Shown here: positions 1 through 5,147 of the stretch, one piece after another | How positions within the stretch are numbered: position 1 is the first letter of the stretch | Layout: each line of letters starts with the position of its first letter | From: Spirochaetaceae bacterium | Lineage (GTDB): Bacteria; Spirochaetota; Spirochaetia; Treponematales; Treponemataceae | Direction of reading: 5' to 3' | Assembly (NCBI GenBank): GCA_017646305.1 | Contig: JAGCMR010000061.1 | Coordinates: 1 to 5,147, forward strand | Length of the DNA stretch: 5,147 bases | The notes under the pieces: generated by a model | Told to the model about the DNA's origin: nothing | Databases searched by the model: none | What the model saw: only the letters and a program-made list of their open reading frames with translations | Position numbers and translations under genes: made by a program

Positions 1-690
1 AACCTTATGAATGCAGCAGTAAAGCATGGATGCCTCCACATGGTATTTTCCTCCTCTGCAGCAGTTTTCGGTGAGCCTCAGTATCTTCCAATTAACGAGG
101 ATCATCCCAAGAACCCCGAAAACTATTACGGCTTTACCAAGCTAGAAATCGAGCGATTCATGGATTGGTACGACCAGTTGAAGGGACTGAAGTTTGCTGC
201 TCTTCGCTATTTCAATGCTGCTGGCTATGATCCTGACGGCTTCCCCTGTGGATTGGAGCAGAATCCTGCCAACCTGTTGCCTGTAATTATGGAGGTTGCC
301 AGTGGAATGCGCCAGAAGCTGCAGGAATTCGGTACCGACTACGACACCCGTGATGGTACTTGTATCCGTGACTACGTTCACGTTACAGACCTGGCTATTG
401 CCCATGTAAAGGCTCTGGAATATATTTCTACTAACAAAACAAGCCTCAAGGTTAACCTTGGTAGTGAGACAGGTGTTACTGTAAAGGAGATGTTAGAAGC
501 AGCTCGTCGCATTACAGGAAAGGAAATTCCTGCAGACTTTGTTGGTCGCCGTGCAGGAGACCCCGCATGCCTCTATGCCACCTCTGCCTTCGCTCGTGAA
601 ACCTTAAATTGGTCAGCAACCCATTCCGATGTAGACACATTAGTTTCATCTACTTGGGGTGCTTACTGTAAACATCAGGAGAAAAAATAA
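1..690 (+). CDS. galE: UDP-glucose 4-epimerase GalE (5'-truncated by window edge)
   Basis: NAD-dependent short-chain dehydrogenase/epimerase that interconverts UDP-glucose and UDP-galactose (sometimes also UDP-GlcNAc/GalNAc) in the cytoplasm, supplying sugars for glycans and the Leloir pathway. Only the C-terminal 229 residues are visible; by alignment to the E. coli enzyme about 105 residues, including the Rossmann GxxGxxG motif, lie upstream. Numbering from the first codon in the window, the catalytic Ser is in SSSAAVFG (Ser19) and the YxxxK pair is Tyr43/Lys47 (YYGFTK). Also visible are RYFNAAG (about 68-74), the GalE signature DGTCIRDYVHVTDLA (about 117-131) and RRAGD (about 183-187). The ending (LNW then a short polar tail) matches a full-length C-terminus, so the gene is intact here. 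The M20 hydrolase gene starts 1 nt after the stop codon, implying one operon. At the position of E. coli Tyr299, which limits substrate size, this protein has Leu191. The family is certain; the exact sugar specificity is not. Confidence 0.95.
   Translation, partial: NLMNAAVKHGCLHMVFSSSAAVFGEPQYLPINEDHPKNPENYYGFTKLEIERFMDWYDQLKGLKFAALRYFNAAGYDPDGFPCGLEQNPANLLPVIMEVASGMRQKLQEFGTDYDTRDGTCIRDYVHVTDLAIAHVKALEYISTNKTSLKVNLGSETGVTVKEMLEAARRITGKEIPADFVGRRAGDPACLYATSAFARETLNWSATHSDVDTLVSSTWGAYCKHQEKK
677..682 (+). promoter_or_regulatory. Ribosome binding site of the M20 hydrolase gene
   Basis: AGGAGA lies 9 nt before the ATG at 692, inside the last codons of galE. It decides the start: an in-frame ATG at 659 would add 11 residues wholly inside galE, would precede this site, and has no comparable site of its own. 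Translation of the hydrolase is therefore probably coupled to termination of galE. Confidence 0.75.
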
Positions 691-691
691 G

Positions 692-1927
692 ATGGATTTT
701 TCTGTTCTAAAGGAATGGATTGCAGGAAATACTGCTGGCATGATTGCCTTGGAAACTTTACTAACTTCACATCCCGCCTTAGCACCAGAAAGTGGTGGTG
801 AAGGTGAATTGAAGAAGGTGCTTGCTCTGGAAGCTTGGCTCAAGGAGCAGGGCATTACTCAGCTGGAGCGATTCGATGCCCCCGACAGTCGAGTAGAAAG
901 CGGTATTCGTCCCAATCTAGTTGCTACCATTACTGGTGCTGATGATGCTGATTCCTCCGCTCCCCGCATTTGGATTATGGCCCACACCGACGTCGTTCCC
1001 GTGGGAGAAATTAGCCTCTGGAACACTGACCCTTGGAAGGTGGTAGAAAAGGACGGTCGCCTCTACGGTCGTGGTGTAGAAGACAATCAGCAGGGCTTGG
1101 TAGCAGGAACCTTTGCTGCCTTGGCTCTTATCAAGAATAAGGTGACTCCTCCTCACACCGTAAAGCTACTTTTTGTAGCTGATGAAGAGGTTGGCTCTGA
1201 GTACGGCATCAAGTACTTGCTGGCTCAACACCAGTTGTTCCGTCCCAACGACATCATCGTGATTCCTGACGGTGGCGATAACCTGGGCTCCACCATCGAG
1301 GTGGCAGAGAAAAATCTTTTGTGGATGCGTGTTGTGGTAAGTGGCAAGCAGACCCATGGAAGCCGCCCTGATGAGGGAATCAATGCTGCCTTGGCTGGTT
1401 GTGACTTGGCTTTACGATTGAATAATCTGGAACAGGTATTTAATCAGCGGGATGAGCTTTTTGAGCCCCCTTATTCCACCTTCCAGCCTACAAAAAAAGA
1501 AGTTAACGTGCCCAATATCAACACCATTCCAGGTGAAGATGTGTTCTGTATGGACTGTCGTATTCTGCCCTGCTACACATTGGATCAAGTACGAAAGGAA
1601 GTAAACCGTTGTGTGGCTGAGGTTGAAGAAAAGTATGGTGTACAGGTACAGTATACTGAACCTCAGGCTGTGGAATCACCTGCCACTCCCGCAGATGCCC
1701 CTGTAGCTCGTCGTTTAGCAGAGGCTGTCAAGGCTATTAGCGGTGTGGAAGCTCGTCCTATTGGTATTGGTGGTGGTACTGTAGGAGCTTATCTGCGACA
1801 GGCTGGTTATCAAGCAGTGGTTTGGAGTCGCATGGATGAAACTGCTCACCAGCCCAACGAGTACACTATTATCGAAAACCTTGTACATGATTCTCAGGTA
1901 ATGGCTTACCTCATGATGCAAGCCTAA
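692..1927 (+). CDS. M20 family zinc metallo-hydrolase (DapE/ArgE-like)
   Basis: A 411-residue cytoplasmic dinuclear-zinc amidohydrolase of the M20 peptidase family (ArgE, DapE, CPG2, dipeptidases). It should hydrolyse an amide or peptide bond next to a carboxylate. The complete active site is visible: HTD (His98, Asp100), the bridging Asp131 in GRGVED, catalytic Glu165 and metal ligand Glu166 in ADEEVGSEYG, Asp193 in IPDGGD, His222 of the dimerisation lid domain in GKQTHGSRP, and the C-terminal His386 in DETAHQPNEY. The lid domain spans roughly 205-325 and includes NVPNINTIPGEDVF, typical of the subgroup usually annotated only as 'M20 family metallo-hydrolase'. No signal peptide is seen. The length is normal for the family. 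The ATG at 692 is chosen because of AGGAGA 9 nt upstream. It follows galE by 1 nt, but no known pathway links the two. Succinyl-diaminopimelate desuccinylase, acetylornithine deacetylase or a dipeptidase are all possible; no lysine or arginine synthesis genes nearby help decide. Confidence 0.92.
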   Translation: MDFSVLKEWIAGNTAGMIALETLLTSHPALAPESGGEGELKKVLALEAWLKEQGITQLERFDAPDSRVESGIRPNLVATITGADDADSSAPRIWIMAHTDVVPVGEISLWNTDPWKVVEKDGRLYGRGVEDNQQGLVAGTFAALALIKNKVTPPHTVKLLFVADEEVGSEYGIKYLLAQHQLFRPNDIIVIPDGGDNLGSTIEVAEKNLLWMRVVVSGKQTHGSRPDEGINAALAGCDLALRLNNLEQVFNQRDELFEPPYSTFQPTKKEVNVPNINTIPGEDVFCMDCRILPCYTLDQVRKEVNRCVAEVEEKYGVQVQYTEPQAVESPATPADAPVARRLAEAVKAISGVEARPIGIGGGTVGAYLRQAGYQAVVWSRMDETAHQPNEYTIIENLVHDSQVMAYLMMQA

Positions 1928-1969
1928 AATGAGTTTCTTGATTAAAAGGAATTATTGTAAACTGGTTTT

Positions 1970-1974
1970 GGAGG
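1970..1974 (+). promoter_or_regulatory. Ribosome binding site of the LpoB-like lipoprotein gene
   Basis: GGAGG, 5 nt before the ATG at 1980, is the strongest Shine-Dalgarno match in the spacer after the hydrolase. It selects ATG 1980 over the in-frame ATG at 1929, which would place 17 polar and hydrophobic residues before the Lys-containing signal peptide and lacks a site. The 52-bp spacer (1928-1979) shows no convincing -35/-10 pair or terminator, so read-through from galE and the hydrolase remains possible. Confidence 0.8.
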
Positions 1975-1979
1975 AAAAT

Positions 1980-2591
1980 ATGAAGAGCAAGTATTTTTTT
2001 ACTGGCATTGTATTGGTGCTTTTTCTTGTGGTGCTGGCTGGGTGTCGCTCCACTAAGGTGGAACGAGTAAGTCCAGATACTGTGATGGATTTGAGTGGAT
2101 ATTGGAATGATACCGATGTTCGTATTGTAGCAGATTCTCTTATTGCTGACTGTGTAAATGCTCCTGCCATCACAAACTACATTCGCAACAACAATGGGTT
2201 GCCAGTAGTGATTATTGGTACTTTCCGTAATGACAGTGATGAGCATATTGATACCTCAATCCTCACAAAAAAATTTGAGACAGCCCTCATTAACAGTGGA
2301 AAGGTTGACTTTGTAGCCAGTTCTTCTGAGCGTGGTGAGATTCGCCAAGAGCGGGAGGAGCAGCAGGCTTGGGCTAGTGAGGAAACAGCCAAACGCCTTG
2401 CTAATGAAACTGGTGCAGATTTCATGCTTATTGGTTCCGTCAAAACCATGGTGGATCAGATGGACAATACTACTACTCGAACCTACTGGGTCTATGCCGA
2501 ATTGATTGACATTGAATCCAATAGAAAGCTTTGGCTCGGTGAGAATTCCGAAATCAAGAAGGTTATTACTAAGTCAAAAACAAGGCTGTAA
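1980..2591 (+). CDS. lpoB: LpoB-like lipoprotein (putative penicillin-binding protein activator family)
   Basis: A 203-residue predicted lipoprotein. Residues 1-21 form a type II signal peptide: MKSK, a hydrophobic core, then lipobox LAGC with lipidated Cys22. Arg follows Cys rather than Asp, which by the E. coli Lol rule would favour the outer membrane; whether the rule holds in this organism is unknown. The mature part looks like the LpoB family (PF13036): DLSGYWNDTD (37-46), a beta strand PVVIIGTFRNDSDEHID (75-91) leading into a helix ending in NSGKVDFV, a charged Arg/Glu/Gln-rich helix (about 118-131), then ETGADFMLIGSV (143-154) and YAELIDIESNRKLW (172-185). E. coli LpoB binds the UB2H domain of PBP1B and stimulates peptidoglycan synthesis. 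That role is established only in enterobacteria and nearby gamma-proteobacteria, and the symbol here is a family name. The next gene starts on the last base of the TAA stop, and both downstream neighbours are also lipoproteins, suggesting a shared complex. Confidence 0.85.
   Translation: MKSKYFFTGIVLVLFLVVLAGCRSTKVERVSPDTVMDLSGYWNDTDVRIVADSLIADCVNAPAITNYIRNNNGLPVVIIGTFRNDSDEHIDTSILTKKFETALINSGKVDFVASSSERGEIRQEREEQQAWASEETAKRLANETGADFMLIGSVKTMVDQMDNTTTRTYWVYAELIDIESNRKLWLGENSEIKKVITKSKTRL
2582..2585 (+). promoter_or_regulatory. Weak ribosome binding site and TAATG coupling junction
   Basis: AAGG sits 5 nt before the ATG at 2591, inside the last codons of the LpoB-like gene. The stop and start share one base (TAATG, 2589-2593), so re-initiation by the terminating ribosome is likely and can compensate for the weak site. 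A second in-frame ATG three codons on (2600) would leave too little charge before the hydrophobic core. Confidence 0.55.
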
Positions 2592-3949
2592 TGGTTAGGA
2601 TGTTCCTATGGTTACCTGTGGTGGCAGGAATAATTTTTGTTTCCTGTTCCACCATGGGTGACTATAATTTTACCGCAGTAGATCAATCTCTTGATACAGG
2701 GGAGTACGAGGCTGCCTATCAGGTGGTAACTGCTGACAGTGATAAAATTTATAGTTCCCACGACAAAGTACTTCAAAGTTTAGACCTCGGTATTCTCTCT
2801 CACTATGCTGGTGAATATCAGCGTTCTAATCAAGAATTGACTCTGGCAGAGAGAAAAATAGAAGAATATTATGCAAAAAGTATTAGCCAGTCCATTTCCG
2901 CCTTTTTAGTAAACGATACTGTGGTGGATTATGATGGAGAGGTATTCGAGGATATTTATATTAATATCTTCATGGCATTGAATTATATTCATCTTGGAAA
3001 TATGGAGGATGCCTTTGTAGAAATTCGTCGTTTTGACAACAAGCTTAAGGCTGCCTCTGAAAAATATAGTGATAAGATTGCTGCTGCTAATCAAGAAAAT
3101 TCCTCCAATGGAGGAGAGCAGGTTACTGTGCCAAAAATGAATTTTCACAATTCTGCTCTGGCACGTTATCTCAGTATGATTTTGTACCGTAGCCGTGGTC
3201 AGCTTGATTCTGCACGTATTGACCTGAAGTATCTTGATTCGGCCTTTGTAAGCCAACCTGTATTATACAATTTTCCTAAACCTGCTTCTTTACAGCAGGA
3301 ACTGGAAATTCCTTCTGGACAGGGTCGTGTAAACATCATTGCCTTTACTGGTAAATCTCCCCTTAAGGAAGAATCAGTCTTAAGGCTTTATTCTGATATT
3401 GGTGGCTTTTATTACAAAATTGCCTTTCCTGAAATGAGGCAACAAAGTAGTGTGGTTAGCTCCATTCAGGTGACTGCTATTCCTGCAGGGGAAATTTTAG
3501 AGGGAAACGCAACTCAGTATCCATCAGCTGTGGCTACTGTCTCCTTGGAGCCTCTAGAGAGTATTAGCAATATTGCCATAGATACCTTTGAGCAGCATAA
3601 AACCTTAATTTATTTACGGGCTATTCTTCGATCTATTGGAAAATTATCTACCTCTACGGTATGGGGAGCCTTGGCTGATGAGGCATCAGATTCTGGGATA
3701 GGATTACTGTTTTCTGTGTTAGAATTAGCTTCTGTGGTGACAACGGAAAGTACGGAACGTGCTGATGTTCGTGTTGCTCGTTATCTACCATCCTTGGCTT
3801 GGGTTTCAGGAATGAATCTTGATCCAGGAAATTATATTTTGAATATCGAATATAAAAATGCTACTGGAGCTTTAGTGGCTTCAGAGCAAAAGAATATTAC
3901 TGTTACCACGAGGGGAGTGAATTTAGTGGAGGCTATATGTCTAAGATGA
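2591..3949 (+). CDS. COG3014-type lipoprotein with TPR-like repeats
   Basis: A 452-residue predicted lipoprotein of unknown function. The signal peptide is short (Arg3, hydrophobic 5-17) and ends in FVSC with Cys19; Phe at -3 is outside the strict E. coli lipobox but tolerated in spirochaetal lipoproteins. The mature protein starts with helical repeats resembling TPR units: about 28-90 (DTGEYEAAYQVV, SHYAGEYQRSNQEL), about 120-155 (MALNYIHLGNMEDAFVEIRR) and about 185-218 (ALARYLSMILYRSRGQLDSARI). A Ser/Asn/Gly linker lies at about 168-176. Then comes a beta-containing part with GRVNIIAFTGKSPLKEE (245-261), a helix with KTLIYLRAILRSIGK, and a C-terminal ADVRVARYLPS (391-401) plus GNYILNIEY strand. 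This order of motifs matches the COG3014 family as I know it (paired A-Y-x-x-G repeats with VE-RR, then G-x-P-K, then ADxR...LP). It overlaps the upstream LpoB-like gene by 1 nt and the downstream LPP20 gene by 13 nt. I infer a scaffold role in an envelope complex; no enzymatic motif is visible. Confidence 0.82.
   Translation: MVRMFLWLPVVAGIIFVSCSTMGDYNFTAVDQSLDTGEYEAAYQVVTADSDKIYSSHDKVLQSLDLGILSHYAGEYQRSNQELTLAERKIEEYYAKSISQSISAFLVNDTVVDYDGEVFEDIYINIFMALNYIHLGNMEDAFVEIRRFDNKLKAASEKYSDKIAAANQENSSNGGEQVTVPKMNFHNSALARYLSMILYRSRGQLDSARIDLKYLDSAFVSQPVLYNFPKPASLQQELEIPSGQGRVNIIAFTGKSPLKEESVLRLYSDIGGFYYKIAFPEMRQQSSVVSSIQVTAIPAGEILEGNATQYPSAVATVSLEPLESISNIAIDTFEQHKTLIYLRAILRSIGKLSTSTVWGALADEASDSGIGLLFSVLELASVVTTESTERADVRVARYLPSLAWVSGMNLDPGNYILNIEYKNATGALVASEQKNITVTTRGVNLVEAICLR
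3101..3115 (+). other. Perfect 6-bp hairpin enclosing a Shine-Dalgarno-like GGAGGA
   Basis: TCCTCC (3101-3106), loop AAT, GGAGGA (3110-3115) form a perfect inverted repeat inside the COG3014-type gene, at the codons for its Ser/Asn/Gly linker (residues about 171-175). In mRNA it would hide an exact anti-Shine-Dalgarno match. The symmetry is directly visible; any function is speculative. Confidence 0.4.
3927..3932 (+). promoter_or_regulatory. Ribosome binding site of the LPP20-type gene
   Basis: TGGAGG lies inside the end of the COG3014-type gene. It is 4 nt before the ATG at 3937 and 13 nt before the ATG at 3946. Neither distance is ideal. The nearer ATG is the better choice by spacing, although the second forms an ATGA stop/start overlap with the upstream gene (3946-3949). 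Confidence 0.65.
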
Positions 3950-4971
3950 AATTATTTGGTGGATTTATTTGTGTTTTGCTGGTAAGCATCTTATTGGGTT
4001 GTGCCTCTGCTTCAAGTGCGGCTCCTGAATGGGTAACTGCTCCTGAATCAGCCTATAATTCAAATGAATATTTGGTGGCAGTAGGTAGTGGCGATGATAA
4101 AAAAGAGGCGGAAAATGATGCTCTTTCTCTGTTAGCCAGAAGTATTCAGCAAAATGTTGTGGCTACCACAGAAAGCAATAAAACCTTTGCAGGAAATGAA
4201 AGTACTGGTTACAACACGAACTATGATTATTCAGGTACGGTAATTGCAACTTCTACAATCAAGGAGATTCCTGGAGTTACCTTTCCCCAGACTTGGATTG
4301 CAAAAAACGGTACAGTGTATACCTTAGCTCTCTTGAATCGTCAGGAAGCGGGAAATTTCTATCGCCAAAAGATTTCTGATTTAGCTGCTATCGTAGAAAG
4401 TGAGATTGTATTTGCCAACAGTAATAAAGGTACCTTCGCTGCCCTGTCTGCACTCCAAAATGCTGTTCAGACAGCATGGGAAAATCAAGCATACTTAGAT
4501 ACTTTGGCAGGAATTAACTCCACTATGTATCGCTTTGTTACCTTAGAATATGGATCTGCCCGTGCAGTGGAGGTCTTGGCTACTCGCCAGAAGGAAAATA
4601 TTGTGGTGGCGGTGGATATTGAAGGTGATTCTAACGGAAGAATTTCTGCTGTTCTCGAAACTATCTTGGCTGACTTAGGCTTAAAGGTTGCTGAGCCCTC
4701 CGATGCAACTGCTGCCTATCTGTTTCGTGGAAAGGTAACGATGAATGAGTTGCAATTTGATACTAAGTATGAATATGCTCGCTTTGTCCTGGACGTGGAT
4801 TTGTTGGAAAAAGCCTCTGGTAAGCTACTTTTCCCCTATTCTAAGAATGGTCGAGAAGCCCACGTCTCCTATTCAGAGGCGGTACAACGAGCCTATCGTA
4901 CCCTAGAGGATGTTTTAAAGAAGGATTTTCTTTCTCAATTTATGTCTTATTTAACAACCTCTAATAAATAA
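3937..4971 (+). CDS. LPP20-family lipoprotein with C-terminal LpoB/CsgG-like domain
   Basis: A 344-residue predicted lipoprotein. The signal peptide (MSKMKLFGG, then a hydrophobic core) ends in LLGC with Cys22; Ala follows Cys, so there is no inner-membrane retention Asp. Residues about 30-140 fit the LPP20 family (PF02169): PEWV (30-33), YLVAVGSGDDKKEAENDAL (45-63) and LLARSIQQNVV (65-75), then strands around TFPQTWIAKNGTVYTLALLN. LPP20 is named from a Helicobacter pylori surface lipoprotein and is related to FlgT-type N-terminal domains, so it is a structural label rather than a function. The middle (about 141-195) is predicted helical. Residues about 205-335 form a second alpha/beta domain (ETILADLGLKV, AYLFRGKVTMNE, YARFVLDVDLLEKASGKLLF) that resembles the core of the LpoB-like protein two genes upstream. 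This is the last gene of the overlapping lipoprotein operon. The start at 3937 is preferred on ribosome-site spacing; 3946 would remove only three residues and keep the signal peptide. Confidence 0.85.
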   Translation: MSKMKLFGGFICVLLVSILLGCASASSAAPEWVTAPESAYNSNEYLVAVGSGDDKKEAENDALSLLARSIQQNVVATTESNKTFAGNESTGYNTNYDYSGTVIATSTIKEIPGVTFPQTWIAKNGTVYTLALLNRQEAGNFYRQKISDLAAIVESEIVFANSNKGTFAALSALQNAVQTAWENQAYLDTLAGINSTMYRFVTLEYGSARAVEVLATRQKENIVVAVDIEGDSNGRISAVLETILADLGLKVAEPSDATAAYLFRGKVTMNELQFDTKYEYARFVLDVDLLEKASGKLLFPYSKNGREAHVSYSEAVQRAYRTLEDVLKKDFLSQFMSYLTTSNK

Positions 4972-4975
4972 GACC

Positions 4976-4990
4976 TACAAAGGATTTGTA
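4976..4990 (+). terminator. Weak AT-rich hairpin after the lipoprotein operon
   Basis: TACAAA (4976-4981), loop GGA, TTTGTA (4985-4990) form a 6-bp stem beginning 5 nt after the last stop codon. An outer ACCTA/TAGGT pair (4973-4977 and 4997-5001) offers an alternative fold. Neither is GC-rich nor followed by a T-run, so this is at best a poor intrinsic terminator. No better candidate is present before the U32 gene. Confidence 0.25.
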
Positions 4991-5030
4991 TATTCTTAGG
5001 TAAATCATCTCTCTGTTATTGTTTGCATTC

Positions 5031-5060
5031 TTTACCATTTATTGACATTTGTGCTATACT
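5031..5060 (+). promoter_or_regulatory. Extended -10 promoter driving the U32 gene
   Basis: TGCTATACT at 5052-5060 is an extended -10 element (TGn followed by TATACT, 5 of 6 matches to TATAAT). Upstream, TTTACC (5031-5036, 18-bp spacer) or TTACCA (5032-5037, 17-bp spacer) each match 4 of 6 bases of the sigma-70 -35 consensus. Transcription would start near A5067, only 3 nt before the ATG at 5070. A perfect TTGACA at 5042-5047 is too close to this -10 (7 bp) to serve as its -35. Confidence 0.6.
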
Positions 5061-5069
5061 TCTTGCATT

Positions 5070-5147
5070 ATGGCAGAATTATTAGCACCGGCAGGCAATG
5101 TTGAAGCATTGGATGCCGCCATCGGTGAAGGTGCCGATGCAGTATAT
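5070..5147 (+). CDS. U32 family protein, N-terminus only (3' end beyond window)
   Basis: The first 26 codons, MAELLAPAGN followed by VEALDAAIGEGADAVY, match the N-terminal signature of the U32 'peptidase' family (ELLxPAGNxExLxxAxxxGADAVY). Characterised members include TrhP (YegQ) and YrrN/YrrO, needed for prephenate-dependent hydroxylation of tRNA uridine 34, and RlhA (YdcP), needed for 23S rRNA cytidine hydroxylation; older members were called collagenases. Too little is present to say which subgroup this is. The start is firm because the family motif begins right after Met, yet no Shine-Dalgarno sequence precedes it. The frame is open to the window edge. The gene has its own promoter candidate and lies 98 bp after the lipoprotein operon, so it is probably a separate transcription unit. 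Confidence 0.85.
   Translation, partial: MAELLAPAGNVEALDAAIGEGADAVY

Noticed and set aside
1929..1979. 17-residue N-terminal extension of the LpoB-like protein from the in-frame ATG at 1929
   Set aside because: It lacks a ribosome site and would place extra residues before a textbook signal peptide, whereas ATG 1980 has GGAGG at 5 nt.
1928..1979. Promoter for the lipoprotein operon (TTGATT 1938-1943 with TAAACT 1958-1963)
   Set aside because: The spacer is only 14 bp and the -10 matches 4 of 6, so it is not convincing. The operon may be read from upstream of galE, or from a promoter I cannot recognise.
1994..2000. T7 tract in the signal peptide codons of the LpoB-like gene, with A7 tracts at 1492-1498 and 2267-2273, as possible phase-variation sites
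   Set aside because: Seven-base runs are common at this base composition and shorter than typical contingency tracts. All reading frames are intact.
2951..2968. Inverted repeat GATATT / AATATC inside the COG3014-type gene
   Set aside because: It is AT-only apart from the end pairs, lies mid-gene, and simply encodes Ile/Tyr/Asn-rich sequence. The predicted stem is weak.
2906..3256. Open reading frame on the minus strand, about 116 codons, inside the COG3014-type gene
   Set aside because: It is fully antisense to a gene with clear family motifs, has low-complexity Ile/Thr/Ser-rich content, and shows no domain or ribosome site. The same applies to the minus-strand frame at 1911-2246.
5042..5047. 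Perfect -35 consensus TTGACA upstream of the U32 gene
   Set aside because: Only 7 bp separate it from the TATACT box. The best -10 at 18 bp (CATTAT, 5066-5071) overlaps the start codon, so the transcript would begin inside the gene. It is probably chance in AT-rich DNA, though a regulator site cannot be excluded.

Overview
The window looks like chromosomal DNA of a Gram-negative-type bacterium with an outer membrane. My best guess is a spirochaete close to Treponema. The reasons are indirect: three consecutive lipoproteins with loose type II signal peptides, moderate to low GC, and an overall protein 'look' (LpoB-like lipoprotein, M20 metallo-hydrolase, U32 protein) that I associate with treponemes. 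No rRNA or other taxonomic marker is present, so this placement is an inference. All genes lie on the + strand and are tightly packed.

Region 1 (1-1927) holds two metabolic enzymes one base apart. The first is the C-terminal two thirds of a UDP-glucose 4-epimerase (galE; its start lies outside the window). The second is a complete M20 family zinc metallo-hydrolase, with every expected metal and catalytic residue, whose substrate cannot be read from sequence. This part is relatively GC-rich.

Region 2 (1980-4971) is a three-gene lipoprotein operon, visibly more AT-rich: an LpoB-like lipoprotein (PF13036 type), a 452-residue COG3014-type lipoprotein with TPR-like helical repeats, and an LPP20-type lipoprotein. 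The second gene overlaps the first by 1 nt, and the third overlaps the second by 13 nt (or 4 nt with an alternative start), so they are almost certainly co-transcribed and translationally coupled. All three should be lipidated and exported, and probably form one envelope complex. By analogy with E. coli LpoB that complex might act on peptidoglycan synthesis, but the real function is open.

Region 3 (4972-5147) is a 98-bp spacer followed by the first 26 codons of a U32 family protein (tRNA/rRNA hydroxylation or 'collagenase-like' family). The spacer holds a weak AT-rich hairpin after the operon and a good extended -10 promoter so close to the U32 start codon that the transcript is predicted to be nearly leaderless; no Shine-Dalgarno sequence is visible there. 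No RNA genes, mobile elements, CRISPR arrays or attachment sites were seen.
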